From Herpetosiphon gulosus (GTDB taxonomy: Bacteria > Chloroflexota > Chloroflexia > Chloroflexales > Herpetosiphonaceae): 64,000 nt of DNA. Under the pieces are notes generated by a model. The model was not told the DNA's origin and searched no databases. It was given only the letters and a program-made list of their open reading frames with translations. A program made the translations under genes and the position numbers. The DNA lies in NCBI RefSeq assembly GCF_039545135.1, contig NZ_BAABRU010000009.1, positions 62,001 to 126,000 of the forward strand, read 5' to 3'. Each line of letters starts with the position of its first letter. Positions within the stretch are counted from its first letter, which is position 1. Shown here in pieces: positions 53,569 through 63,912 of the stretch.

Positions 53569-56500
53569 TCAGCGATTAACCATAATCACCGGAGCATAGA
53601 TCGTGGTATTAATTGCCCACTTATAAACACTACCGGAACAGAGATCAGTCGATTTCGTGCCTGTGCCATCATCATCGCTGACCACTCGTAGGTTGGCACT
53701 CAGCGGCGCGTTAGCCCACGTATAGTTGAGCGTACGTGAGGCTCCCACTGCCAACGGCTGATCAAGCACAAAAGTTTGCAGCGCCGTATTACCGTGATAC
53801 AAGGTCAATGGCATGCCAGTTGGAATCGCCAAATTGCCGCTGGCATTCTCCAAGATGATGCTGATTTGCTGATTTTGCTGTACAACCCGTACCAACAAAC
53901 CATTGTCGCGACACATCGCATACAGCACAACCTCATCGCAGCCTTGGCCTTGATTATCGTCGGTCACACAAACTTTGGTCGTGTAGTTGCCAATTGCGCT
54001 AAAGCTATGGCTGGCACTGGTGCTAGTCACTTGGGCCGCCAATGGAATCGTATCAATCGCCCCATCGCCCCAATCGATGCTGGCGGTTTTGGTGTCATTG
54101 GCAAATGGGTCGGTCAAGGCCAAATCAAGGGTAAATTGCTGATCATAGATTTGGAACTGATCAGACCCAGCCGCGACGGTCGGCGCAACGTTGCGCACCA
54201 GCACCGTGCCATTGACAATGGTTTCAGCGCCATCATCATCAAGAATCTTGACCGCGACTGGACGGGTGGTAGTTCCGTCAAACGAGCGGGCATCGAAACG
54301 GGTGATCGCCGTAGTCGAATCGTCAAATGCGCCATCGTTATCGAGATCCCAAGCGACCGTCAATGGATCATACTCGTTGCCAGCATCATCGATCATCACG
54401 GCCAAAATGCCGAATTCGCCTTCGTTGACCACCATCGTATTGGTAAAGATGCCAGTTGGAGCCAGATTCGCCACAGTTACATCGACACTGGTTGCATTTA
54501 CCTCGCTAGCTTCATCGGCAAAGGCAAAGGCTTCCACACTAATTGGCGTACCTGCATCATCCTCGGGGTAAAGAATGTCAACCGTTGCAGTTAATGTTGC
54601 ACCTGGCTCAAGCGTCAATGCTTCCGGCACATCCAACACATTGCCAATCCGTACCTCAACAATATCGGCCTCGTCGGGCAAATCAAGCTCGATTTGCAGA
54701 TTATTGGCCGTGGCTGAGCCTTGATTGACAAGCGTCAACAGATATTCGACAACTTCACCTTCATTGATTGCTGTACGATTTGGCTCAATCGTCATGCTCA
54801 AATCAGCCACCGCCACAACTTCCGCGAAGCTGTATACAGCGTTATTGTTCAAATCTTGGTCATACGAATCGCTATCAACGGCCACCAAGGTTTCCAGATA
54901 GTCACGTTGATTTGGGCCAACCGAAAGCTGAATCGCGAAGGTTTCAGCCTGATCAACGCTCATCATGCCAACCTCGCAATGCACCAACTCAGCTTCTTGA
55001 ATACAGCCAACATCAGCCGATGCTAGGCTGGTTCCGGCTGGTAAGTAAAACTCAATAACTACATTTGCTGCATCCGAAGGGCCGGTATTGGTGATGGTAG
55101 CGGTCAGGGTGGTCAATTCACCAGCATTCACCATTTGATCGTAGTCTACAGTCAAGGCTAAATCCGATAAACGTTCGACGGTAAAAGCCAACTCGCCAAC
55201 ATTATCGATCGCCGAAGTTTCACTATACAAGCTCGTATCGTTGATAACCAATTCGCTAGTATGCGAGATCAGCGTGCCTTCGGCGACCTCGGGCTTGACC
55301 TGCCAAGTCAGGGTTGTAGCGCTATTTTGGCTGCCTGCCGCAATAGCGCCAAGGCTACAATTAATGGTTGTCGCAGCGCCATTCGTCGTAACCCCACAGC
55401 CATCAGGGTCATCCAGCGTGACCAGGCCATTTGCCAACATCCGATCGATCACGGCAACATCAAGCGCCGGATTCAAGCTGATATTCTTGGGAGCAAGCGT
55501 ATAGCTGTAGCTTTCGCCAGCCACGATATAGCCGCCAATCAAGCCTTCATAGCCCATCACCAAATCGGTAGCCATGGCATTCGCTTCGACCGTGACATAC
55601 AACGGTAAGGTTTGGGTATAGCCCTCGCTACTGGCATGCAGCAACACTTCATAGGTTCCAGGCGCAGTATCAATCAACGCGCTCAGTTCAAGGTTGACCA
55701 ATTGACCAACTTCAGCCGTGGCGCTCGACAAGTTGACAAAGAACAATTCTTCATCGGCAGGCTCTTCGATGCTGAATTCGATTGGCGAAACCCATTCGTT
55801 GCCATCAATATTCAAAACGTAGGGCGCAGCAACTTCATGTGGGCGGGCGGCTTGATCTTCAGCAACTTCAATATAGAAGCCAGTGACGGCCAAAGTCAGG
55901 GTTTTGGTATAGGCATGCTCGTTATCAAAAGCTAGTAAGGTAATTGGATATTCGCCATACTCCAGATCGATCGTATCGGTTAAGATCAGGCGGGTCTGTT
56001 CACCTGGCATAAAACTTGAGCGGGTAAACGACCAATCGACCCCAAACGGTATATCCAGCACATCAACGAAAATCTCATCCTGTTCGCTGAATTGATAGGT
56101 TGCATCAATTTCAACGCTAGTGCTATTGAAGTTGGTCAAGGTCAGGTTATCAACGCTGGTACGCAACGTAAAATCAGGCTCATTCACCATCACCGGAATA
56201 TCGAGATAGTGTGCGGTTCCATTCGATAGGGCCACCAAGGTTACGGTGTAGGTTCCGCCGAGCAAACTAGCGGCAGGCGTGAGCACCACACTCGATTGCA
56301 CACCAGCCAAGGTCGGGGTTACGATTGGCGTGGTGATATGAGCGGCAAAACCCTCAGGCAAACCAGCAACTTCAATAAATATTTGCTCTGGATACGGATT
56401 GATGCTCGAAGCAAGCGTTAAGTTGCTTGTGCCCGCCACTCCCGCATCCAAGGTCAATTCGGTTGGATTGGCCGTGATACTGAATGGCGCAACCAATGGC

Positions 56501-59500
56501 GTAGCCGTAACGGGAGCAGCTGTCGAGGTTCGGCCAGTGCCTGAATCGTAGCCAATCACGGTTAGCTCATAGCTTTGATTGGCATTTAAGCCCGTGATTG
56601 TTTGGGATAAAGCATCGCCAATATCCACAATATAGCTATCTTCATCAAACTGATCGGCTTCATTGCGCACATGAATTTCATAGCCATCAACATCAGGATC
56701 GGGATGCTTGGTCCAAGCCAGATCCAAACTACCATAGCCTGGGGTAATCACGCTGGTGGTCGTCCAAGTTGGTTGCCATGTGTGCAATACGCTCACGGTG
56801 TTCGGGAAATAGTGGCGGCTTGGCGGATTTTGGCCGTCGTTGACTTCGAGCCACAGATTGTAAACCCCACTCTTGAGCGAGGAAAGATCAAGCGTTTCGT
56901 CGGCGTTTTGCAAGCCTTCAGCATAATCAAAGCTAACTAAAGGATACCCACTAAACTTGGTCACCGTGCCAACATCAACCGTAATCGTTTCGGTCGCCAT
57001 AATCCCATCGGGGCGCATAAAGTTATTAGTTTTGGTATAGCTAGCAGTGTCAGTAATTGTATCTTGGCTAGCGTAAATCGTCGCAGTCGAAGTAAATGGC
57101 GTGCTTTGGGTCCAAGTCAAATCAACACTATTATTGCCATCGTTCTGGTTGGTCACGGCCAAATCACTAATCGGAGGGCCATAAACCGTGCCGCTAACAT
57201 TGATAATAAAATCATAGGCGGGAGCGCGATTCAACACCAACTTCCATTCACCAAGCGCAGCATTAGTCACATTCAGGCTAGTTTGCAGCATTGGTGGTGC
57301 AGCAGCATTACCTTCTTGGGTAATTGGGTCGCGAATATCGCGTGGATCAACCAAGGTTTCGCTGAAATTTAGATTACCAGCTGCGTTACTGCCAGTCATT
57401 CGCAAGCCATCGGGGCGCACTAAGCTCACCTGAATATCGGTATCATAGCTTAAGCGCAACATATTGATCATCAAGTCGCCAGGGCGGGTCATTTCGACGG
57501 TACTGATGATAATTTCTTGGTTGTTGAAGCTATAGTCGTTAAATAACGCTAGATCTTCAGCGCTCAGGCTAGCGCGATTGAGTTGCTGTTGGGCATTCAG
57601 ATCGTGCAAATATTTGGCGCGGCGCAGTGATGGCGCATCGATCAAACGATAATCATCAACATTGCCCACGCTAAATCGGCCACTGGTATCAACGTAAATT
57701 CCATAGTTGGCTCCGGCAATATTGACGCTGGCTTTGAAACCCCAAACATCACCACCGCCGCGCTTGAACTTGCCAAACTCCATGCCTGCGCCAAAAAACA
57801 GGTCGCTACCCGGCAGGGTCAAACAAACATCTTGATCATCGAAAGGCCAGGGCATCCAGATCCGCCAGCAGCGATCAACCAATGCGCCACGTTTAACTCC
57901 CACCTCGCCATAGATCCGCCCAACCAAGTTGAACGCACCATCTTTCGTCCAAGCGGTCAGTTTCATATTGCCACGAGCAATCACGGCATTAATATTCATT
58001 TCGGCGGTAAAGAGGAAGGGCACTGCACCATCGGTAAAGCGCATCTTGGCACTAGCCCGAGCAGCCTCAAACATCGAGAAAATCTTCATCGATGCGCCGA
58101 TACCAATCTCAAATTTATAGGGGTTTTTGACATATTCCATGGACATATTGCCATCGGCAGTCACGGCGCGGAAGCTACCAATCCCCATTTTGCTCTCGAT
58201 CGTGGCGCTCATCTCGATTTTGGTCACATTGCTAGTCAGGGTAACCGTGCCTGAAATCCGCGTGAGATCAAAGCCACTTGCGCCTAAAGGAATCGTACAT
58301 TTAAGCACCACCCCAACTTTGCGCAATTGGAATTCGTTCAGGGCATCCGTCGAAGCGGGGGCGATCCGCATCGCGACGGTTTGATTGCTACCAGCAAAAA
58401 TCTCGACACTCACGCCCAAGCCACTACAGCCAGCACCGCCCGAATTAGGCAATTTCAATTCACCACCAGCTGCGATGACCCAGCCGTTGCCTTCCTTTTT
58501 GAGCGTGCCTTCGAGAGTCAGCGACATGTCGCCAACTTTGATTTCAGGCAGCTTGAATGAGCCGCCACCAATCGAAAAGCCTTCTTTAGATATTTCGATG
58601 TTGTAGACCGAAACGGATAGCCCCCCCCATTCTTTGGGAATCGCAAAGGTTGCCTCGCGGGCCTTGACTGTACCATTTTCGATGCTGGCCTCTTTGATCG
58701 CCAACTTCATGCCAGCAATCGTCAACTCGAAGCTATCAACGTCGCCTGTTACCTTGCCATCTTTATCGATTCGCACAAGGCCTTCGGCTTCGGCAGTTTG
58801 CGAGGCCAGCGTGATTGAGACTTTGCCCGCAAACACAAAGCTATACGATTTATCTTGCTTATAATCGAGGCCGAGCGTGCCCGAAATCGTGACCGAATTG
58901 GTTGGGCTAGGCTCACCATTTTGCTTGCCAATCGTAAATCTGACCGGAATTTTGACCGCCGCATCACCAAACGACAGGCCGTTTTCATCAATCACCACTT
59001 TAGTTAAGGCAATTTGGGTGCTGCCAAGAATTGGTGGCAAGGTCAAGCTGGCCGAATTGGTCGCGAAGCGTTGAGTATTGAATTCAACATTTTTCAATTC
59101 CAGCTTCGAACTAGCCACCGTCAGGGTTAGTTCTTTGAGTTTGCCCGAGAATTTACCCTTTTTATCCCATTTCGCAGCAAATTTAGTTTCCATCTCGCTG
59201 CTCTTGATCAACACCTTGAGCGTGCCTTCAAGCTCTAGCTCCATGACTGGGCTGGTAATTGGGTTGGTTACCACAAATTTAACTTTATTTTTGGTAAAGC
59301 GAATACTCTCGCCAAGCCCAAAATCTGGTAAATCGGTGGCAACTGCGCCTTCGCCAATCGCCAAGCCCTGCTTGGTAATCGAAACTTTCTTGACCGTGAT
59401 CGTTAGTTTTTTATCTTCTTTTTTCTTATCGCCTTCCTTAGGTGCAGCAGGCGGATCGCCAGCGGCAGGCGGTTTCGGTTCTTCCTTCTTCTCAGATGGG

Positions 59501-61812
59501 AAGGTGATCGTAAAACTGGCTTCACTGACTTTCAAGCCAGTATTGGTAATTTCGACTTCCTTCATTTCCAAGTCGTGGCCGGCAATTTTCAACTTCAGCT
59601 CTTTGATTGTGCCTTTGACATTCCCTTTCCAGTCAATTTTCAATTCGACCGGAATTTTGCGATCATTATCGGCAACATGCAAATCGAGGGTACTATCAAT
59701 TTGCAGGCTAAAGCCATCTTTGTTGTCGTACATGATGGTGGCCGAGTTTTTGATAAACGAAATTGCTGGTGTATAGGCTCCAGTTTCGCTCAGCGCCACC
59801 GATTGCGCCAACAAACTGGTGGGGGTAAGCGGGTTTGTAGCAGTAATTGGCTTGCCCAAAGGATAAATATTGGGCAGCGGAATTTTAACCCCAACCCCAC
59901 CAAAGTTGATCGAATTTGAGGTCACTTCGATCTCCGAGATAATTCCGGTTAGCTCACCTAGCTCCTTGGGCATAGTCAAAAGTGCTTGCTTAACTTTAAT
60001 TTTATCGCCACTGAAGGTTGCATTTTTAACTTTAACCTTCAAGCCTGCAAAATACATTTCAAATTCATTGATTTTGGCTTCGCCCTTACCGCCTGGCTTG
60101 ATCACCCCCGTCACACGCAAGGTGTTTTTCTTGACCGTCCCAGAAACTGGATTCGTCCCAGTGATTGGGTTCGTGCCAGTCAAAATACTGCTTGGTTGCA
60201 ACAACGTGGTGGTGGTCATGTTGGTAGTTGGGGTCAAGGTCGAGGTGGTGGTAATGGCAGGCAGCGAAACTTTGAGTTCGGTCATAAAGCCCGCTTCGCC
60301 CGACAAAATTGCCACATCGCTAATCACGGCGCTCCCTAAAAGCTGGAAGCCCGCCAACTGCTTGATCGTTGGCGTAATTGTAGGACTTGGCTTGATAAAA
60401 GGCTTATCTTTGGTTACATCAATTGTAAAATCGCCCTTGAACAAAGGAAAATTTTCTTGAATTTGGGCAACATTGCCGTAGGTTTCAATAATTGTTGGCG
60501 TGCCAACGGCATCCCATTTAATTTTATCGTTGGGGCCGAGGCGAAGATGATAGGTATATTTGCCATCTTTTTTAAAGCCAATTTCGACCGCGCCGCTGGC
60601 TTCAGTCTGACCAAAAATAGTCGTAAATTCCTCGGCAGCAATTGCGATCTTGCCAACATCTTGTTGGGTACGATTGGTTGAATTAACTTTAGTGCTAATT
60701 TTGGCGGTAGCAGGTTTGGTATCGGGGTTGACAATAAAGGTATCTTTGACCGTCAAGGTACTGATCAAAGCCCCATTGCCCTTCATCAACACAGGCACTT
60801 GGTAGGTTTTGCTTTGGTTGACATTCAAATTGCCAACCGCACAAACTAGTTGTTCGCCATCTTTTAATACACAATCATTAACCGAGCCTTGCAAAATACC
60901 GTTGGCTGGCAAACGCTGGCTCAACTCGACTAAGGAAGCTGCTTGACCACCAGTATTACTAACGGTCACGGTATAAGTAATGATTGAGCCGAAATTGGTT
61001 TGCAACGGAGCCGTAGCGGTAACCACCAACTTGGCATGGGGCGTTTGCACTGGGTTATTCAAGGCTACTTGAGGCTGAATCCGCAAGCCACTAAAATCGG
61101 CTTCGGCTTGTTGGCTGGGCAAGTTGGGTACAAATTGGCTGGTAGCTGGGCGACTTGGAATAAAGGTTTGGGATTTAAGCTTAACTGGACTACTTGGGAT
61201 GGCGGGCACAACCACCGTTTCTGCTGGGTCAAGCGCTGGTTGTGGGGCTGCTTCAACCACAGACGCACTTGGGGCAAACCCTGAATCTGGGGCAGTGGCA
61301 GGCATTTGGGCCGCCGCCAAAGCATCAAATTCTTGGGCAAATATACGCGGGTCGCCATCAGGTCGGGCAGTCATCTGCCAGGTTGCACCAATCGCGGCTT
61401 GGTTGCTCTCCCACAAATAGGTATCATCCTGTATAGCGGAACTCTGCGTCGGATCGTTGCTGCTTGGCTGCATCGGCAAACCCAAGGCAGCGCGATTCAG
61501 ATAATAGCTAATTTGCTCCTCGATCGCTTTGTCGCCTGCAATTTCAGGCAAATTACCATTAAACACATCTTGGACGGCTAATAATGCAGCTTCTTGGAAC
61601 AAATCGGGATCAGCAGCAGCAACCCGTTGCAAATAGGGATCAAGTTGCTCGTTACGGTCACGAATTAAGCCAGTGGCAGGGGATTGTTGGGAAGTTGCTT
61701 GATCGCTCGGTGCAGCAGACGATGCGTAAGGATAGACCATCATTTGGAAGGCTAACAGCAAAATCAAACTCATGCTCACGACTCGGGCAAGCTTACTAGT
61801 TTCGCGAATCAT
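53569..61812 (-). CDS. Giant secreted multidomain protein (DUF11, FN3, PKD)
   Basis: A 2747-residue exported protein. The signal peptide includes SMSLILLLAFQMMVYPYA. In order (approximate residues): a low-complexity pro-region to ~250; a DUF11 domain (ITYTVTVSNTGGQAAS, ~260-355); at least four long beta-rich repeats (~400-1110) with ELTIAGMKLAIKEASI, AxxTxPxExG and ISKEGFSIGGGSFKLP-type phrases; a further beta-rich region (~1120-1375); fibronectin type III-like domains (~1560-1775); four Ig-like repeats (~1775-2095); three DUF11 domains (~2105-2440); and two PKD-type domains (~2450-2640). It ends IYAPVIMVNR. ATG 61812 is six bases after GGGG. It is probably a surface or matrix protein. No catalytic domain is seen. 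Confidence 0.82.
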   Translation of the reverse strand: MIRETSKLARVVSMSLILLLAFQMMVYPYASSAAPSDQATSQQSPATGLIRDRNEQLDPYLQRVAAADPDLFQEAALLAVQDVFNGNLPEIAGDKAIEEQISYYLNRAALGLPMQPSSNDPTQSSAIQDDTYLWESNQAAIGATWQMTARPDGDPRIFAQEFDALAAAQMPATAPDSGFAPSASVVEAAPQPALDPAETVVVPAIPSSPVKLKSQTFIPSRPATSQFVPNLPSQQAEADFSGLRIQPQVALNNPVQTPHAKLVVTATAPLQTNFGSIITYTVTVSNTGGQAASLVELSQRLPANGILQGSVNDCVLKDGEQLVCAVGNLNVNQSKTYQVPVLMKGNGALISTLTVKDTFIVNPDTKPATAKISTKVNSTNRTQQDVGKIAIAAEEFTTIFGQTEASGAVEIGFKKDGKYTYHLRLGPNDKIKWDAVGTPTIIETYGNVAQIQENFPLFKGDFTIDVTKDKPFIKPSPTITPTIKQLAGFQLLGSAVISDVAILSGEAGFMTELKVSLPAITTTSTLTPTTNMTTTTLLQPSSILTGTNPITGTNPVSGTVKKNTLRVTGVIKPGGKGEAKINEFEMYFAGLKVKVKNATFSGDKIKVKQALLTMPKELGELTGIISEIEVTSNSINFGGVGVKIPLPNIYPLGKPITATNPLTPTSLLAQSVALSETGAYTPAISFIKNSATIMYDNKDGFSLQIDSTLDLHVADNDRKIPVELKIDWKGNVKGTIKELKLKIAGHDLEMKEVEITNTGLKVSEASFTITFPSEKKEEPKPPAAGDPPAAPKEGDKKKEDKKLTITVKKVSITKQGLAIGEGAVATDLPDFGLGESIRFTKNKVKFVVTNPITSPVMELELEGTLKVLIKSSEMETKFAAKWDKKGKFSGKLKELTLTVASSKLELKNVEFNTQRFATNSASLTLPPILGSTQIALTKVVIDENGLSFGDAAVKIPVRFTIGKQNGEPSPTNSVTISGTLGLDYKQDKSYSFVFAGKVSITLASQTAEAEGLVRIDKDGKVTGDVDSFELTIAGMKLAIKEASIENGTVKAREATFAIPKEWGGLSVSVYNIEISKEGFSIGGGSFKLPEIKVGDMSLTLEGTLKKEGNGWVIAAGGELKLPNSGGAGCSGLGVSVEIFAGSNQTVAMRIAPASTDALNEFQLRKVGVVLKCTIPLGASGFDLTRISGTVTLTSNVTKIEMSATIESKMGIGSFRAVTADGNMSMEYVKNPYKFEIGIGASMKIFSMFEAARASAKMRFTDGAVPFLFTAEMNINAVIARGNMKLTAWTKDGAFNLVGRIYGEVGVKRGALVDRCWRIWMPWPFDDQDVCLTLPGSDLFFGAGMEFGKFKRGGGDVWGFKASVNIAGANYGIYVDTSGRFSVGNVDDYRLIDAPSLRRAKYLHDLNAQQQLNRASLSAEDLALFNDYSFNNQEIIISTVEMTRPGDLMINMLRLSYDTDIQVSLVRPDGLRMTGSNAAGNLNFSETLVDPRDIRDPITQEGNAAAPPMLQTSLNVTNAALGEWKLVLNRAPAYDFIINVSGTVYGPPISDLAVTNQNDGNNSVDLTWTQSTPFTSTATIYASQDTITDTASYTKTNNFMRPDGIMATETITVDVGTVTKFSGYPLVSFDYAEGLQNADETLDLSSLKSGVYNLWLEVNDGQNPPSRHYFPNTVSVLHTWQPTWTTTSVITPGYGSLDLAWTKHPDPDVDGYEIHVRNEADQFDEDSYIVDIGDALSQTITGLNANQSYELTVIGYDSGTGRTSTAAPVTATPLVAPFSITANPTELTLDAGVAGTSNLTLASSINPYPEQIFIEVAGLPEGFAAHITTPIVTPTLAGVQSSVVLTPAASLLGGTYTVTLVALSNGTAHYLDIPVMVNEPDFTLRTSVDNLTLTNFNSTSVEIDATYQFSEQDEIFVDVLDIPFGVDWSFTRSSFMPGEQTRLILTDTIDLEYGEYPITLLAFDNEHAYTKTLTLAVTGFYIEVAEDQAARPHEVAAPYVLNIDGNEWVSPIEFSIEEPADEELFFVNLSSATAEVGQLVNLELSALIDTAPGTYEVLLHASSEGYTQTLPLYVTVEANAMATDLVMGYEGLIGGYIVAGESYSYTLAPKNISLNPALDVAVIDRMLANGLVTLDDPDGCGVTTNGAATTINCSLGAIAAGSQNSATTLTWQVKPEVAEGTLISHTSELVINDTSLYSETSAIDNVGELAFTVERLSDLALTVDYDQMVNAGELTTLTATITNTGPSDAANVVIEFYLPAGTSLASADVGCIQEAELVHCEVGMMSVDQAETFAIQLSVGPNQRDYLETLVAVDSDSYDQDLNNNAVYSFAEVVAVADLSMTIEPNRTAINEGEVVEYLLTLVNQGSATANNLQIELDLPDEADIVEVRIGNVLDVPEALTLEPGATLTATVDILYPEDDAGTPISVEAFAFADEASEVNATSVDVTVANLAPTGIFTNTMVVNEGEFGILAVMIDDAGNEYDPLTVAWDLDNDGAFDDSTTAITRFDARSFDGTTTRPVAVKILDDDGAETIVNGTVLVRNVAPTVAAGSDQFQIYDQQFTLDLALTDPFANDTKTASIDWGDGAIDTIPLAAQVTSTSASHSFSAIGNYTTKVCVTDDNQGQGCDEVVLYAMCRDNGLLVRVVQQNQQISIILENASGNLAIPTGMPLTLYHGNTALQTFVLDQPLAVGASRTLNYTWANAPLSANLRVVSDDDGTGTKSTDLCSGSVYKWAINTTIYAPVIMVNR

Positions 61813-62089
61813 AGCAACCCCTTTATACAATCACCAAGCACACTCGCTAAAAAAGGCGCACTAAACTACCCAGCAAGCCTTAAAGCTGGCGCTGAAGCAA
61901 CAACCAATACATAGGAGTGGAAGCAAGCTACACGATAAGCCCAAGCCCTAGGCCTGCCTATAGGCTATTCGTCCTGTCGAACGATTTATCCCCCTTTGGA
62001 AGGGAACAGCACTATAATAAAGCGTGGACTAATGAGGCATAGCTAGCTAGCAAATAGGTTATTTTAGCCAGCAAATTGAGGTGTTGTGT
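61813..62089. other. Divergent intergenic region
   Basis: 277 bases between the giant gene and the MerR-type regulator. It holds small palindromes (CCTAGGCC; CCTATAGG, near 61949-61970; TAGCTAGCTA near 62041) but no clear promoter or RNA. Confidence 0.4.
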
Positions 62090-62911
62090 ATGTTTACGGT
62101 CGGCGAATTTGCCCGCATTGCGCAGGTTTCCAAGCGTTTTTTGCGCTACTACGATGAATTAGGCCTGTTTCCGCCAGCAAGCATCGACCACGCCAATGGC
62201 CGACGCTACTACAGCGCTGAGCAATTACCAGCCTTGAACCGAATTTTGGTGCTCAAAGATTTGGGCTTTTCGCTCGATCAAATTAAAGATCTCGCCCACG
62301 ATCAGATCTCTGCTGAGCAGATGCAACAGCTCTTACGTCAGAAAAAAGCTGAGATCGAAGCCCATTTGCGCGAAGAAACTCAACGTATTCATCGCATTGA
62401 ATCACGCTTGAATGCACTGAATGATTTTGACAAGCCGCTGAATGTGGTGCTCAAGCCAATGCCCAGCCAAAACGTGCTCAGCACCCGCATCGTCGCCGAA
62501 AATTTCGAATCAGGCTTGCAGGCGATTCAACAGATTCGTCAACATCTGCCAACCAGCAAACGCTATGGCTTGTGCTTTTGTATCTGTCAAGATAGTACGA
62601 CCTCAATCTATGATATGGATTTGGAAATTGGCTGTTTTATTGAGCAAACCAAGCATGCACCAATCAAAATTTCGCCCCAATTTGAATTACAGTTCAACCA
62701 ACACCCCGCCAGCGAACTGATGGCCACCAGCGTGGTACAAGGCCCGCTTGAGCGCATTTTGACCAGCTACGAGCAAATTGGCCGTTGGGCCGAACTAAAT
62801 GGCTATCGACCAATCGGCATGCCGCGCGAAATTTCGTTGCAACTGCCGCAAACCAGCGATGCCAGCGATTTACTGACCGAAGTGCAATTTCCGATCGAGC
62901 CAATTAAATGA
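62090..62911 (+). CDS. MerR-family regulator with GyrI-like effector domain (BmrR type)
   Basis: A 273-residue regulator. The MerR winged helix is at residues ~1-70 (FTVGEFARIAQVSKRFLRYYDELGLF in pieces; RYYSAEQLPALNRILVLKDLGF), a dimerisation coiled coil at ~75-115, and a GyrI-like small-molecule-binding domain in the C-terminal half (FESGLQAIQQIRQHL, MDLEIGCFIEQ), the layout of BmrR. ATG 62090 is about eight bases after GAGG; an in-frame GTG at 62081 overlaps that site. It probably binds the 19-bp-spacer promoter at 62940-62970 and activates the reductase gene behind it when a hydrophobic or cationic ligand is present. Confidence 0.9.
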   Translation: MFTVGEFARIAQVSKRFLRYYDELGLFPPASIDHANGRRYYSAEQLPALNRILVLKDLGFSLDQIKDLAHDQISAEQMQQLLRQKKAEIEAHLREETQRIHRIESRLNALNDFDKPLNVVLKPMPSQNVLSTRIVAENFESGLQAIQQIRQHLPTSKRYGLCFCICQDSTTSIYDMDLEIGCFIEQTKHAPIKISPQFELQFNQHPASELMATSVVQGPLERILTSYEQIGRWAELNGYRPIGMPREISLQLPQTSDASDLLTEVQFPIEPIK

Positions 62912-62939
62912 GTAAACAATGAGAAGCCTAAAATAGGGC

Positions 62940-62970
62940 TTGCAGTTAACGTTACGTGAAGATTTAGACT
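62940..62970 (+). promoter_or_regulatory. MerR-type promoter with 19-bp spacer
   Basis: The -35 TTGCAG (62940-62945) and -10 TAGACT (62965-62970) are separated by 19 bases, longer than the usual 17 and typical of promoters activated by MerR-family proteins through DNA untwisting. The spacer holds the near-palindromic AACGTTACGTGAA. It lies 29 bases after the regulator gene and 35 bases before the reductase start. Confidence 0.65.
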
Positions 62971-63005
62971 GCTCATGGATTTGATTTTTATCGAGGAAAA
63001 CACCC

Positions 63006-63851
63006 ATGACAGCTAAAAATCTGGTTTTGGTCACAGGTGGCACGGGCAAAACAGGTCAGCGGATTGTCGCCCGCTTACAAGCCCAGGGCATCAAGCTACG
63101 CATTGGCTCGCGTTCAGCCAGCCCCAGTTTCGATTGGAATGATCAACAAACTTGGCCGGAAGCCTTGGCCGATGTGCAAAGCGTCTACATCTGCTACCAA
63201 CCTGATCTGGCGATTCCGGCTGCAATCGATACAATTCGGGCCTTTTGCCAGTTGGCGGTTGCCAGCGGAGTTAAACATTTGGTGCTGCTCTCGGGGCGCG
63301 GCGAACCAGAAGCCCAAGCCTGTGAGCAAGTTGTGCAAACCGCAGGCGTAGCTTGGACGATTATGCGAGCAGGCTGGTTTATGCAAAATTTTAGCGAATC
63401 ATTTTTTCACGAGCCACTGCTCAATGGCCAAATCTTCTTGCCCGCCAGCGATGTCAAAGAGCCATTTATTGATGCCGATGATATTGCCGATGTGGCGGTG
63501 GCCGCCTTGACTAACGTTGAACAACATCAAGGCCAATTGTATGAAATTACTGGGCCGCGCCTCATGACCTTTGCCGAAGCCATTAGCGAAATTGCCCAAG
63601 CCAATGGCCGCCCAATCGATTATCAGCCCATTCCGATCGAGGCCTATCTGGAAGCATTACGCGAACAACAGTGGCCTGCCGACATGCTTTGGTTGGTCGA
63701 ATATTTGTTTAGCCAAGTGCTTGATGGCCGCAATGCCTACACAACCAATGGAGTCGAACGCGCCTTAGGTCGCCAGCCCAACGACTTCAGCAAGTTTGCG
63801 CGTGAGGCCGCAGCCCGTGGCGTTTGGCAACTTGCCAGCGTCAGTCGCTAG
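63006..63851 (+). CDS. NmrA-like NAD(P)-binding reductase
   Basis: A 281-residue short-chain-type protein of the NmrA/HSCARG group. The Rossmann motif is VLVTGGTGKTGQRIVARL (residues 7-24). SVYICYQPDL, GVKHLVLLSGRG, WTIMRAGWFMQNF and PFIDADDIADVAVAAL are typical. It binds NAD(P)H and may act as a quinone or azo-type reductase or as a redox sensor. GAGGA precedes ATG 63006. The promoter upstream points to induction through the adjacent MerR-type regulator. Confidence 0.88.
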   Translation: MTAKNLVLVTGGTGKTGQRIVARLQAQGIKLRIGSRSASPSFDWNDQQTWPEALADVQSVYICYQPDLAIPAAIDTIRAFCQLAVASGVKHLVLLSGRGEPEAQACEQVVQTAGVAWTIMRAGWFMQNFSESFFHEPLLNGQIFLPASDVKEPFIDADDIADVAVAALTNVEQHQGQLYEITGPRLMTFAEAISEIAQANGRPIDYQPIPIEAYLEALREQQWPADMLWLVEYLFSQVLDGRNAYTTNGVERALGRQPNDFSKFAREAAARGVWQLASVSR

Positions 63852-63865
63852 CGTTTCCGCATTAC

Positions 63866-63899
63866 AACCCTGCTCTCACTGATTGGGAGCAGGGTTTTT
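63866..63899 (+). terminator. Intrinsic terminator after the reductase gene
   Basis: Hairpin AACCCTGCTC / GAGCAGGGTT with an ~11-base loop, followed by TTTTA, 15 bases after the stop at 63851. Confidence 0.85.
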
Positions 63900-63912
63900 A
63901 AAGGAGCAGGGT

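Noticed and set aside
53776-54594. 272-codon plus-strand frame opposite the giant gene
   Set aside because: It is one of several long antisense frames over the giant gene, caused by its codon use; there is no start signal and no known domain.
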